From NCBI RefSeq assembly GCF_001440415.1, contig NZ_LLYA01000156.1, positions 1 to 64,000 on the forward strand: 64,000 nt of DNA, read 5' to 3'. The notes below the pieces were generated by a model. It searched no databases. It was not told the DNA's origin and saw nothing but the letters and a program-made list of their open reading frames with translations. Both the position numbers and the translations under genes were made by a program. Positions 50,842-59,192 of the stretch are shown piece after piece; position 1 is the first letter of the stretch, and every line of letters begins with the position of its first letter. This stretch comes from Bradyrhizobium retamae. Lineage in GTDB: Bacteria > Pseudomonadota > Alphaproteobacteria > Rhizobiales > Xanthobacteraceae.

Positions 50842-53181
50842 CTAACCCGCCGCCCGCCTCGGCTGCGCATTCGCGGCGGCATCGGCAGGCGCTGGAACCT
50901 GCATCAAAATGGTATGACTAGCGGGCGCGATCTCCACGCCGCACTGCTGGTATCGCCGCTTCATGCGGCGGTTGAATTCCCGCTGCACCGGCCAGCGGCC
51001 GGCATCGCTACAGCGGATCTGGCCGACGATCGAAGCCATCGCGCCGTCTACCTTGTCGACGCCCCACAGTTCGAGATCGCCGCGGATCAGGTGCTGGAAT
51101 TCGGGCTCGCGCCGCATTTCGGCGACGATATCCTTCAGGATCTGGCCGGCGCGGTCGGTGTCTTCCTTGTAGGCCACGTTGACGCTGACGGCCGCGTTGC
51201 CGGCGCCGCGGCTTGAATTGGTGATCGTCGTCACCGCGCTGAACGGCACGATATGCACGGAGCCGTCGCTGGCGCGCAGGCGAAGGGTGCGGATCGAAAC
51301 ATTTTCCACAACCCCAGAAAGACCCGACAGCGTGACGTTGTCCCCGACCTGGACGGTGTTCTCGATCAGGAGAAACAGCCCGGTAATGAGGTCCTGCACC
51401 AGTTTCTGCGAGCCGAAGCCGATGGCGATACCGACGATACCGGCGCCGGCGAGCAGCGGCGCGACATTGACGCCGATCTCGCTGAGCGCCGTGAGGCCAA
51501 CGACGACGACGATCAGGCACAACAGTGCCGTTCGCAGCATCGGCTGAAAGGTGCGCAGCCGCGCCGCGCGCGCGTAGTGTCCCTCGCGCGACAGTGCGGT
51601 AACCTTGCGGTCCAGCAACGCGTTGCTGATTTCCCAGATCGCCGCAGCAGCCAGCGCTGCAATGCCGACGGTGACCACCGCAGACAACAGCCGGCTGCCG
51701 ATCTGGCCGCCGTAGAACCAGACGATGGCGTCGATGCCCCAGACTTCCAGCAGCGCGACAAAGCCGATGAAGGCGATCGCGGCCGAGATGACGTTGCGCA
51801 ACAGCGGCAGATAGCGGTTGGCGCGGTTCTCCAGGCCCGGGAAGCGGCGCAGGAGTTCCGGACTGATGCGGAAGCCACGATCGATCAAGCTCAGCACCAG
51901 CATGGTGGAAAGACGCACGATCAGCGCAACTGCGACGGTGCCGACGAAATACTGCAGGAGCAGCGCGTAGCCGTTGCGGATATTGAGCGCCCACACTGCC
52001 CACAAGGCGAGGTCGAGCGCGATCGCAAGATAGTGCCACAGGCCGGCGACGCGGTTGCGCACCCTGGCGGCTGTGCCGTCGCGCCCGGCCGGCGCGCGAA
52101 TAGCATCCGCAACCTGGCGGCGGCACTGCAGGATAATGACGACGATGAAGAGATGGACGACCAGCATCACCAGGCGCAGCAACGCCATGTAGCCACCGCG
52201 ATGCAAGCCCAGCAGCAACGCCACATTGGCGAAGGCAATGCCTGAGACACCGACGGTGACGATGCGCCGCGCCCAGATCTCGATATAGGCTGCGGTCTCG
52301 GCGCGAACGCGAAACAGGCCGAAAGGTCCGGCCAGCGCCCGTACCACGCAGATCAGCCCGCGCGTCAGCGCATAGGCGTTGACGACCGCGAGGATTACGA
52401 GCCGGGTGGTTGCGAGATCGCCGATCCCGGTGCCCAGCAACATCGTGGCGGTCCCGACAAAGACGAGCACCGGGAGCAGTTCGAGCGCGAGACGTCCCAA
52501 CACAAAGGGCAACCTGACCAGCGACTGCCAGGTGCGCGCCAGACTGAGGCGCCGCCGATGCAGCTCGGGCGCGGCCGTGACGTCAGCCACGGAGGATGGC
52601 GGATCGGCCACCGCCAAAGTCGCCACCGGCGCGCGCGCCGTTTGCGGCAGGCGCGCTTCCAACAGCGCCACCGGGCGCTTGATCAGGCGGAAAACCAGCC
52701 ACTCGGCAGCGAGGGCGCAAAGAAACACCAGCGCCAGCTTCCACGCGATGTCGAACAACTGGTGATAGGCGGACGGATCGTTGGCGGTCCGCGCGAACCA
52801 GTAATAGAATGCCCGAAAGTCCGTCAGTGTCCGCGCCACATCGGCGACCTCGCGCGAGATCTCGCCGACTTGCTCGGATACTGTCAGCAGGAGCTGTGCG
52901 CCGAGGCTGTCCGCCGTGAGCGGCATCGCGGATTTCTGTTCGGGCGCTGGAGCCGCGCCTTGCGGTGGCGGCGAGGCACTGGCGATCGCACGTAGCGTCT
53001 CGATGACTTGCGCGCGCTTCTTGTCATCGGAAAGCGTATCGAGCGCCCGCTTCGCCTGATCGGGCGTCAGGACGTCAGCTTTATCGGTAGGGGCGGCAGG
53101 CGCAGCGCCGGGCTGCGCGAAAACCGGGAAGGTAAACAGCGCGCCGATGAGCAGGATCGCGGAGAAGAGCTTGTGCGACAC
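50842..53181 (-). CDS. Large MscS-family mechanosensitive channel
   Basis: A 779-residue protein. A signal peptide (residues 1-22, ILLIGALFTFPVFA) is followed by a periplasmic region to about residue 140. Ten or so helices follow. The conserved MscS core lies at about residues 550-740: LLAGAGIVGIAIGFGSQKLV is the pore helix TM3, and VQDLITGLFLLIENTVQVGD with SGVVENVSIRTLRLR forms the beta domain. It opens under membrane tension to release osmolytes. Confidence 0.88.
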   Translation of the reverse strand: MSHKLFSAILLIGALFTFPVFAQPGAAPAAPTDKADVLTPDQAKRALDTLSDDKKRAQVIETLRAIASASPPPQGAAPAPEQKSAMPLTADSLGAQLLLTVSEQVGEISREVADVARTLTDFRAFYYWFARTANDPSAYHQLFDIAWKLALVFLCALAAEWLVFRLIKRPVALLEARLPQTARAPVATLAVADPPSSVADVTAAPELHRRRLSLARTWQSLVRLPFVLGRLALELLPVLVFVGTATMLLGTGIGDLATTRLVILAVVNAYALTRGLICVVRALAGPFGLFRVRAETAAYIEIWARRIVTVGVSGIAFANVALLLGLHRGGYMALLRLVMLVVHLFIVVIILQCRRQVADAIRAPAGRDGTAARVRNRVAGLWHYLAIALDLALWAVWALNIRNGYALLLQYFVGTVAVALIVRLSTMLVLSLIDRGFRISPELLRRFPGLENRANRYLPLLRNVISAAIAFIGFVALLEVWGIDAIVWFYGGQIGSRLLSAVVTVGIAALAAAAIWEISNALLDRKVTALSREGHYARAARLRTFQPMLRTALLCLIVVVVGLTALSEIGVNVAPLLAGAGIVGIAIGFGSQKLVQDLITGLFLLIENTVQVGDNVTLSGLSGVVENVSIRTLRLRASDGSVHIVPFSAVTTITNSSRGAGNAAVSVNVAYKEDTDRAGQILKDIVAEMRREPEFQHLIRGDLELWGVDKVDGAMASIVGQIRCSDAGRWPVQREFNRRMKRRYQQCGVEIAPASHTILMQVPAPADAAANAQPRRAAG

Positions 53182-53394
53182 GAAGGCCTCGCTGAATAAA
53201 ATGCGCCCGGCGACGAAACCTGGAATCGGCCTCGCCTTCGCGCGTGCGTCATGTCGGATTGCTTGTTTTCGCCGTCATCCTGTGTCGGAAGTTTGCCAGC
53301 GCGGCGGCTTTCTCTTGGCATTTGCCGTCGGGCGCGCCTGGCATTGCTGCATCACAAAAATGCAGTGGCTGGATCGCCGGGAACCTTTTGCGCG

Positions 53395-53496
53395 CTAGAG
53401 CCCGGTTCTGATTGAGTCAGAACCGGGCCCTACATTCTCGCTTTGACGCGTTTTCTTGACGCGAAGCGGCGTCCAATTCGCTGGAAAACGCTCTAG
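53395..53496. repeat. Composite rhizobial palindrome between mscS-like and NMO genes
   Basis: CTAGAG (53395-53400) and CTCTAG (53491-53496) bracket two inner units. The first is a perfect 12-bp hairpin at 53400-53411 and 53417-53428 (GCCCGGTTCTGA / TCAGAACCGGGC, loop of 5). The second is GCGTTTTC (53448-53455) with GAAAACGC (53484-53491). No T-tract follows, so it is a dispersed repeat and not a clear terminator. It lies at the 3' end of the nitronate monooxygenase gene; the rest of this 311-bp gap (53182-53394) holds nothing recognised. Confidence 0.7.
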
Positions 53497-54476
53497 CTCA
53501 ATCGCAGGCGCGTGGCAGCGTTCCGATATTCCGCCGCTGTGCGCGCAACCATCTCGTCGACCGAAAGCACCTCCGTCACACCCGAGACGGAATGTCCCGC
53601 ACTCCAGACATCCTTCCAGCGCTTCGGGCGGTTCTCGCGCGCGCCGATGTCGATATCCTTGCCGATATCGATCGCGCCTCGCTCGGGAAGATCGTCCGGA
53701 TCGAGGCCGGCGGCCTCGATCGAGGGGCGCAGCATGTTAGTCAGCAGGCCCGTGAATGCCTTGGTCAGCAGGATGTCGTCGGCGCTGCTGGCGGCCAGCA
53801 TCTCCTTGTAGCGCGCGTCTGCCATGCTTTCCCACGTGGCGATGAATTTGGTACCCATGTAGGCGAGATCGCAGCCGAGCGCCTCGGCCGCGCGCAGGGC
53901 GTGACCATCCGCGATGCCGCCCGCTAGCACCAGGGGTCCATCGAAGAAGGCGCGCACCGCGCGCACGAACACGAAGGGATTGAGCCAGCCGGTCTGGCCG
54001 CCCGCGCCTGCCGTCAGCAGCACCAGCCCATCGGCACCGGCGGCCGCCGCGCGCTCGGCGTGGCGGATGGATGCGACGTCGGCAAACACCAGCGCGCCGG
54101 CATCGCGCAACGGCTTCAATACCGGCGCCGGCGAGCCGACGGAGGTGATAACCATTTCCGGCCGGTGATGCAGCAGCACCTGCAGATCCTGCTCCAGCCG
54201 CGCATTGGAGCGATGCACGATCAGATTGGCGCATACAGGCGCTGCGGGCTTGCCGCTTGCATCCGAGTGCTCCTTCAGCCGGTCATCGATGTCCGTCAGC
54301 CATTGATCGAGTTGTTCGGGGCTGCGGCAATTCACGGTCGGAAACGAACCGATCACGCCGTTGCGGCAGGCGGCTACCACCAATTCGACGCCGGAGACGA
54401 GAAACATCGGCGCCGCAATCAGCGGCAGGCTAAGGCGATCGCGAAAACGCGCAAGAGCATCGGTTGGTTGCATCAT
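53493..54476 (-). CDS. Nitronate monooxygenase family protein (copy 1)
   Basis: A 327-residue TIM-barrel flavoprotein of the NMO/2-nitropropane dioxygenase family. LPLIAAPMFLVSGVELVVAA starts the barrel, LVLLTAGAGGQTGW and VLAGGIADGHALRAAEALG form the FMN phosphate region, and AYMGTKFIATWES is near the end. It oxidises nitronates such as propionate-3-nitronate. It is divergent from the acyl-CoA synthetase. A second family member lies at 62493-63461. Confidence 0.85.
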   Translation of the reverse strand: MMQPTDALARFRDRLSLPLIAAPMFLVSGVELVVAACRNGVIGSFPTVNCRSPEQLDQWLTDIDDRLKEHSDASGKPAAPVCANLIVHRSNARLEQDLQVLLHHRPEMVITSVGSPAPVLKPLRDAGALVFADVASIRHAERAAAAGADGLVLLTAGAGGQTGWLNPFVFVRAVRAFFDGPLVLAGGIADGHALRAAEALGCDLAYMGTKFIATWESMADARYKEMLAASSADDILLTKAFTGLLTNMLRPSIEAAGLDPDDLPERGAIDIGKDIDIGARENRPKRWKDVWSAGHSVSGVTEVLSVDEMVARTAAEYRNAATRLRLS

Positions 54477-54565
54477 CCTAGCTTGAGCAGTGTGCCTGTT
54501 GTGTTAGCGTTACCCAACATTGGCACGGGCGAAGGCCAATTACAAAACAAGCAGGAGGAAGAAAG

Positions 54566-56128
54566 ATGGGCAATCCGCTCTACGCGTTTCCGGCGGCATG
54601 CGAGCAGACGTTGCTGGCGCTGGCGCGCTACCCGGAGCGCACAGCGTTCGCGTGGCCGGGCGGATCGCTCACCTATCGCGGCGCAACCGACATGATCGGG
54701 CGCATGCAGGCCGTGTTCATGAAGCTGGGCTTTCAGCCCGGCAGCCGCGTCGCGTTTCTCACCGCCAACCGCGCCGACACCTGGTGCGCCGGTGTCGCCG
54801 CGCAGCTCTCGCGATTGGCGATTACCTGGCTGCATCCTTTGGGTTCGCTGGACGACCAACTGTTTCAGCTCGAGGATTCCGAAGCGCAGATGCTGGTGGT
54901 CGACGGGGTTACCTTCCGCGACCGCGGCGGCGAACTCGCGGCCAAAGCGACCGGCGTGAAGACGGTGTTCACGCTCGGCCCCGCCAGCTACGGCGCCGAT
55001 ATGTTGCAGGCGATTGAAGCCGCCGGCAGCGCCACGGCGCGCAGCTTTGCCGAGCCCGACGACATCGCCACGCTCAATTACACTGGCGGCACCACCGGCA
55101 AATCCAAGGGCGCGCTGCGGCACCACCGGGAATATGGCGGCTGGGCCAGTGCGATCCTGGCCGATTTCGAAATTCCGGATACGCCGCGCTATCTCACCGT
55201 CGCGCCGATCAGCCATGTCGCGGGGACAAAAGTGCTGCCGACGCTGATGCGCGGCGGCACCGTTCACATGCTGAAAGGCTTTGATCCCGAAGCCGTGTTC
55301 AAGACCATCGAGCGCGAGAGGATCAATTTCACGCTGTTCGTGCCGACGATGATCTACGTCATGCTGGATCATCCCTCCCTCGACAAGACTGACCTCTCCT
55401 CGCTCGAACTCTTGCTGTACGGCGCGTCTGCGATGTCGCCCAGCCGGCTGGTCGAGGGCATCGAGCGGATCGGGCCCGTGTTCTCGCAGCTCTACGGCCA
55501 GACCGAATGTTATCCGGTATCCGTGCTGCGCAAGGCCGACCACGATCCCAGGACGCCGGAGCTGTTCCTGTCCTGCGGATTCCCGATCGCCGCTTGCCAG
55601 GTGAAGATCCTCGACAATGACGACCAGGAAGTAGCAACCGGCGAGGCCGGCGAGATCTGCGTGCGCGGCACGCATGTGATGGCCGAGTACTGGAAACGGC
55701 CCGACGTGACCGCGGAGACGCTGAAGAACGGCTGGCTGCACACCGGCGACATCGCGCGATCGGACGAACGCGGCTACATGTTCATCCTCGACCGCAAGAA
55801 GGACATGATCGTCTCCGGCGGCTTCAACATCTTTCCGCGCGAGGTCGAGGATGTCTTGTCGCAACATGCCGACGTCGCGATGGTCGCCGTGGTCGGCGTA
55901 CCCGACGACAAATGGGGCGAGGCGGTCACCGCCGTGATCGTCGCCCGCGAAGGCGCGCGACCGAATCCGGACGAGCTGATCAACCTCGTGAAGGCGAGGA
56001 AGGGCTCGGCGCACGCGCCCAAGCACGTCAAGTTCGTTAGCGAGTTGCCGATGACCGGCGTCGGCAAGGTCGACAAGAAGGCGCTGAAGGCAGGCTTCTG
56101 GACCGGGCGGGAGCGGATGGTGGGGTAG
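54566..56128 (+). CDS. Acyl-CoA synthetase (AMP-dependent, fatty-acyl type)
   Basis: A 520-residue protein with AGGAGGA upstream. The ANL-superfamily motifs are TLNYTGGTTGKSKGALRHH (A3) near residues 170-190, QLYGQTE (A5), LHTGDIARSDERGYMFI (A7) and VSGGFNIFPREVEDVLSQHA (A8); GVGKVDKKALK near the end holds the catalytic lysine. It activates a carboxylic acid to an acyl-CoA via acyl-AMP. It is divergent from the nitronate monooxygenase and convergent with minE across a hairpin. Confidence 0.88.
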   Translation: MGNPLYAFPAACEQTLLALARYPERTAFAWPGGSLTYRGATDMIGRMQAVFMKLGFQPGSRVAFLTANRADTWCAGVAAQLSRLAITWLHPLGSLDDQLFQLEDSEAQMLVVDGVTFRDRGGELAAKATGVKTVFTLGPASYGADMLQAIEAAGSATARSFAEPDDIATLNYTGGTTGKSKGALRHHREYGGWASAILADFEIPDTPRYLTVAPISHVAGTKVLPTLMRGGTVHMLKGFDPEAVFKTIERERINFTLFVPTMIYVMLDHPSLDKTDLSSLELLLYGASAMSPSRLVEGIERIGPVFSQLYGQTECYPVSVLRKADHDPRTPELFLSCGFPIAACQVKILDNDDQEVATGEAGEICVRGTHVMAEYWKRPDVTAETLKNGWLHTGDIARSDERGYMFILDRKKDMIVSGGFNIFPREVEDVLSQHADVAMVAVVGVPDDKWGEAVTAVIVAREGARPNPDELINLVKARKGSAHAPKHVKFVSELPMTGVGKVDKKALKAGFWTGRERMVG

Positions 56129-56138
56129 CGATCAATCA

Positions 56139-56156
56139 GCGCGGTCGGCACCGCGC
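56139..56156. terminator. Hairpin terminator between the acyl-CoA synthetase and minE
   Basis: GCGCGGT at 56139-56145 and ACCGCGC at 56150-56156 form a 7-bp GC-rich stem with a 4-base loop, followed by CTTTC. It is in the 31-bp gap between convergent genes and can act for the plus strand. On the minus strand the short A/T tract makes it weaker. Confidence 0.55.
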
Positions 56157-56159
56157 CTT

Positions 56160-56453
56160 TCAGCCGGCCATGCGCTTTTCGGTAGGAGCCTTCTTGTCGA
56201 AATTATTGGGCACTTCGATATCGACTTCGAGTGTCGACACCGTCTTGCCGCGCTCCAGCTTAACCATCACCTTGTCGGGATCGAGCACCACGTGCTTCGA
56301 CACTACCGCGAGGATTTCCTCCCGCAGTGTGGCCAGCAAGTCGGATTGACCGAGTAGCCCGCGCTCATGCGCTAGCAAGATCTGCAGCCGCTCCCGCGCA
56401 ACGGGGGCAGATGCATTGCGGCCGCTAAACAGCCGCAGCAGATTCATGCTCAT
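56160..56453 (-). CDS. minE: Cell division topological specificity factor MinE
   Basis: A 97-residue MinE. The N-terminal MinD-binding part is RERLQILLAHERGLLGQSDL, and the dimerisation part includes LREEILAVVSKHVVLDPDKV and LEVDIEVP. It displaces MinD from the membrane and confines MinCD to the poles. The start codon overlaps the minD stop by four bases (ATGA). It ends the minCDE operon. Confidence 0.93.
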   Translation of the reverse strand: MSMNLLRLFSGRNASAPVARERLQILLAHERGLLGQSDLLATLREEILAVVSKHVVLDPDKVMVKLERGKTVSTLEVDIEVPNNFDKKAPTEKRMAG

Positions 56454-57265
56454 GCAGCTCTCCGTCCCAGCAAGCGGTTCATGAAGCCCTTGCGCTCAGC
56501 CGGCACGGTCATGGCGACCTGTTCGCCCATCAGGCGGCGCGCGGCATCGATATAGGCGCGGGCCGGCGCGCTCTCGGCATTGTTGAGCGTCACCGGCGTG
56601 CCGACGTTGGACGCCTTCAGGACATCCTGGCTCTCGGGAATGATGCCGAGCAAAGGCGTCGCGAGGATTTCCAGGATGTCGTCGATGTTGAGCATCTCGC
56701 CGCGCGCCGCACGCGCCGGATCGTAGCGGGTGATCAGCACATGCTTTTCCACCCGCTCGCCGCGCTCCGCCTTCACCGTCTTCGAATCGAGCATGCCGAT
56801 GATGCGGTCGGAGTCGCGCACCGAGGACACTTCGGGATTGGTGACGATGACGGCTTCGTCGGCATAGCGCATTGCGAGCGTCGCACCGCGCTCGATGCCG
56901 GCCGGGCTGTCGCACACAATCCAGTCGAACCGGCTCCTGAGCTCGGCGATAACGCGGCCCACGCCCTCGTCGGTCAGCGCATCCTTGTCGCGGGTCTGTG
57001 AGGCCGGCAGCAGCCAGAGATTTTCCAGCCGCTTGTCGCGGATCAGGGCCTGCGACAGCTTGGCGACACCCTGCACCACGTTGATGAGGTCGAACACCAC
57101 GCGGCGTTCGGCGCCCATCACCAGATCGAGGTTGCGCAGGCCGACATCGAAATCGACCACCACGACGCTTTGCCCGCCTTGCGCAAGCGCCGCACCGAGC
57201 GCGGCCGTCGAGGTGGTTTTTCCAACGCCTCCCTTGCCCGAGGTAACGACCAGGACCTTGGTCAT
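56450..57265 (-). CDS. minD: Septum site-determining ATPase MinD
   Basis: A 271-residue Mrp/ParA-type ATPase. SGKGGVGKTTS (residues 9-19) is the deviant Walker A with Lys11 and Lys16. Switch motif DFDVGLRNLDLVMGAERRVV follows, and IVCDSPAGIERGATLAMRYA is Walker B. The basic C-terminal amphipathic helix is MNRLLGRRAA. It binds the inner membrane with ATP and recruits MinC. The gene follows minC after 19 bp. Confidence 0.95.
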   Translation of the reverse strand: MTKVLVVTSGKGGVGKTTSTAALGAALAQGGQSVVVVDFDVGLRNLDLVMGAERRVVFDLINVVQGVAKLSQALIRDKRLENLWLLPASQTRDKDALTDEGVGRVIAELRSRFDWIVCDSPAGIERGATLAMRYADEAVIVTNPEVSSVRDSDRIIGMLDSKTVKAERGERVEKHVLITRYDPARAARGEMLNIDDILEILATPLLGIIPESQDVLKASNVGTPVTLNNAESAPARAYIDAARRLMGEQVAMTVPAERKGFMNRLLGRRAA

Positions 57266-57284
57266 ACTTGATCTCCTTAGCCGG

Positions 57285-57986
57285 TTAATTCAGCGGGGTA
57301 ATTTTCATGGTGTCGCCCTCCAGCCAGGCTTGCGCCGGACGGTTGCGGAGCGCGACGTCGATTTCTTCTGCGGTCTGGTAGTAGCCATCGATCGCCAGCA
57401 GCTCGGCCTCGATTCTCTGGCAATAGATCCGTGCGGCCGAATTGCCGTTGACGCCAGCCATCGCACGGCCGCGCAGCGTGCCGTAGATGTGAATCGATCC
57501 GCCGGCGACGATCTCCGCGCCCGACCCGACCGAGCCCAAAACCGTGACATCGCCTTCCATGAAGACGATGGACTGGCCCGAACGTACCGGGTTCTCCAGC
57601 AAGAGCGAGGTCGGCTTCGGCTTCGGCTCGGGCCCCGGCTTCTGCGTCGGCTCGTTTCGCGTGATCACGCAGGCACGGCCGCCTGTCAGCAAGGGCGGCA
57701 TGTTCGCCGCGAGACGATCTTCCTCCACCCCCTCGATGCCGAGGACGCGGATGTTGCGCTCGTTGAGACTGCCGACGAGATGGGCGATGGCGGAGCTTGA
57801 GAGATCGACGGCTGAGAGATCGAGCACAATCGGCTTGCCGACGAAGTATCCGGGCGAGCGGGCCAGCGTGGCGTCGATCTCGGCGAGCCATTCCACGATC
57901 GGCACGACAGGGCTGAATACGAACGCGACATAGGACCGGCCGCGCAGCCGGACCAGTTGACGCGTAGGATCCGCTCGGACGTCCAT
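57285..57986 (-). CDS. minC: Septum site-determining protein MinC
   Basis: A 233-residue protein. The N-terminal domain (residues about 10-110) inhibits FtsZ. The C-terminal beta-helix begins near residue 135 with GQSIVFMEGDVTVLGSVGSG, then EIVAGGSIHIYGTLRGRAMA, which binds MinD. The linker is Pro/Lys-rich. It is the first gene of minCDE, with a perfect CtrA-type site 50-64 bp upstream of the start codon. Confidence 0.93.
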   Translation of the reverse strand: MDVRADPTRQLVRLRGRSYVAFVFSPVVPIVEWLAEIDATLARSPGYFVGKPIVLDLSAVDLSSSAIAHLVGSLNERNIRVLGIEGVEEDRLAANMPPLLTGGRACVITRNEPTQKPGPEPKPKPTSLLLENPVRSGQSIVFMEGDVTVLGSVGSGAEIVAGGSIHIYGTLRGRAMAGVNGNSAARIYCQRIEAELLAIDGYYQTAEEIDVALRNRPAQAWLEGDTMKITPLN

Positions 57987-58015
57987 GATGTTCGACTCGC
58001 CTTCTTAGTGAATGG

Positions 58016-58050
58016 TTAACAATCGACGAACTTGGTTAACGAGTAATTAA
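58016..58050. promoter_or_regulatory. CtrA-type binding sites upstream of minC
   Basis: TTAA at 58036-58039 and TTAA at 58047-58050 are separated by seven bases, an exact match to the CtrA consensus TTAA-N7-TTAA. An extra TTAAC half-site lies at 58016-58020. CtrA control of minCDE is known in Sinorhizobium meliloti. It lies in the gap between minC and the plus-strand gene at 58332, but close only to minC. Confidence 0.6.
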
Positions 58051-58331
58051 TGTGAAAGCCCGCGCTACGCGCAGAAAACGGCGCAACGCCAGCGAATCCG
58101 GCGCATTTATGGCCGATCCTTGCTGCTGATCGCGGCGAGGGCGCGCAAAAGCCTATGAAAACAGGGGTCACGTGAGTTGTAGCTAACGCGAGCTCAACTT
58201 ACTTTGGTCACGTTTCCGACCTAAATTAGTCCTCGCGCGGTTCCAACAAACTTATGTGTGCTGCGGATCTCTGCGGTCTGGCAGCTCAATCCGTCGGGCA
58301 GACGGAACATTAGCCGGCAGGGGACGAGGCA
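58051..58331. other. Gap between minC promoter and the hypothetical gene at 58332
   Basis: No gene or RNA is seen in this stretch. The part near 58195-58260 is AT-richer and may hold the promoter for 58332. No exact sigma consensus was identified. Confidence 0.35.
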
Positions 58332-59126
58332 GTGGAAGCCGTGAGCGTTGTGTGGTCGCGAGATTCGATCTCGCAGGCAGGTGTCGTCGGACGCAGGGAC
58401 GGCGCCTCACACCTTGCTTCAAATCTTCCAAGCAAGCTCGATAGCGGACAGAAAGCGGACGTCGATGATCCCGCGCGCCTGTTCCGCGATCTGGAACTCC
58501 TGACCGGTACGTCACCTGCCGTTCCGCCGCCGAGCAATCCGCCGGTCAATCCGCCAAGCGACATGAGGAGTGAGCGTATGAGTAGTGTGAGTGAGCAGGA
58601 CCACATCAATCCCCGCGATCCCCTGTACTACGCGCCGCGCTCGCTACGTGAGCGGTCGGCTTCCGTGCGCGACGCCAGTCCCGCAACGACACCGTTCTCT
58701 CCGGCGTCGTTTGACTCCCAGCTCGAGAGCGCCGTATCCGATGCGCTGCGCCATCGCCTCGATCCCGAGATCATGCGCGAACCTCAACTGGAATCGAAGA
58801 AGGCGTTGTGGAGCGTCGCAGCGCGCTTTGGTGCCGCGATCGGCGTCGCGGCTCTCGTGGCGTTGTTCTTCGTCATCGCCGTGCCGGGGTCGCGGCAGAG
58901 CGACGGTGAGCCGTCGGCGTCCTCCGGAATCGTGCAGTCGATCAAGGCTGCCCTGTTCCAATCCGGAGAGGCTTCGCCAAAGCCTGCAATCAGCGAATTC
59001 CAGGCCGTTCTCGCCTCCACGCCACCGAGCGCCTCGCCTGCGCCCGAGCAGTCCCAGTTGCTCAAGCAATTCATGCAGTGGCGCGAGAAGCCGGATCCGG
59101 CGACGCCACAACGCGCCAACCCATGA
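58332..59126 (+). CDS. Single-pass membrane protein of unknown function
   Basis: A 264-residue protein with GTG start 58332 and GAGG upstream; an ATG at 58578 is a shorter option that keeps the membrane segment. The N-terminal part is polar and Pro-rich. A membrane helix (GAAIGVAALVALFFVIAVPG) is near residues 168-187. The rest is a Ser/Pro-rich tail. It precedes the binding-protein gene by 66 bp and is likely co-transcribed with it. No family is recognised. Confidence 0.6.
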   Translation: MEAVSVVWSRDSISQAGVVGRRDGASHLASNLPSKLDSGQKADVDDPARLFRDLELLTGTSPAVPPPSNPPVNPPSDMRSERMSSVSEQDHINPRDPLYYAPRSLRERSASVRDASPATTPFSPASFDSQLESAVSDALRHRLDPEIMREPQLESKKALWSVAARFGAAIGVAALVALFFVIAVPGSRQSDGEPSASSGIVQSIKAALFQSGEASPKPAISEFQAVLASTPPSASPAPEQSQLLKQFMQWREKPDPATPQRANP

Positions 59127-59192
59127 TCCAGATGGAGGAATGACAATGCCTGAGAACCGACCTTCCGCCATCTTGTTCTCAAGGAGTTTGCC

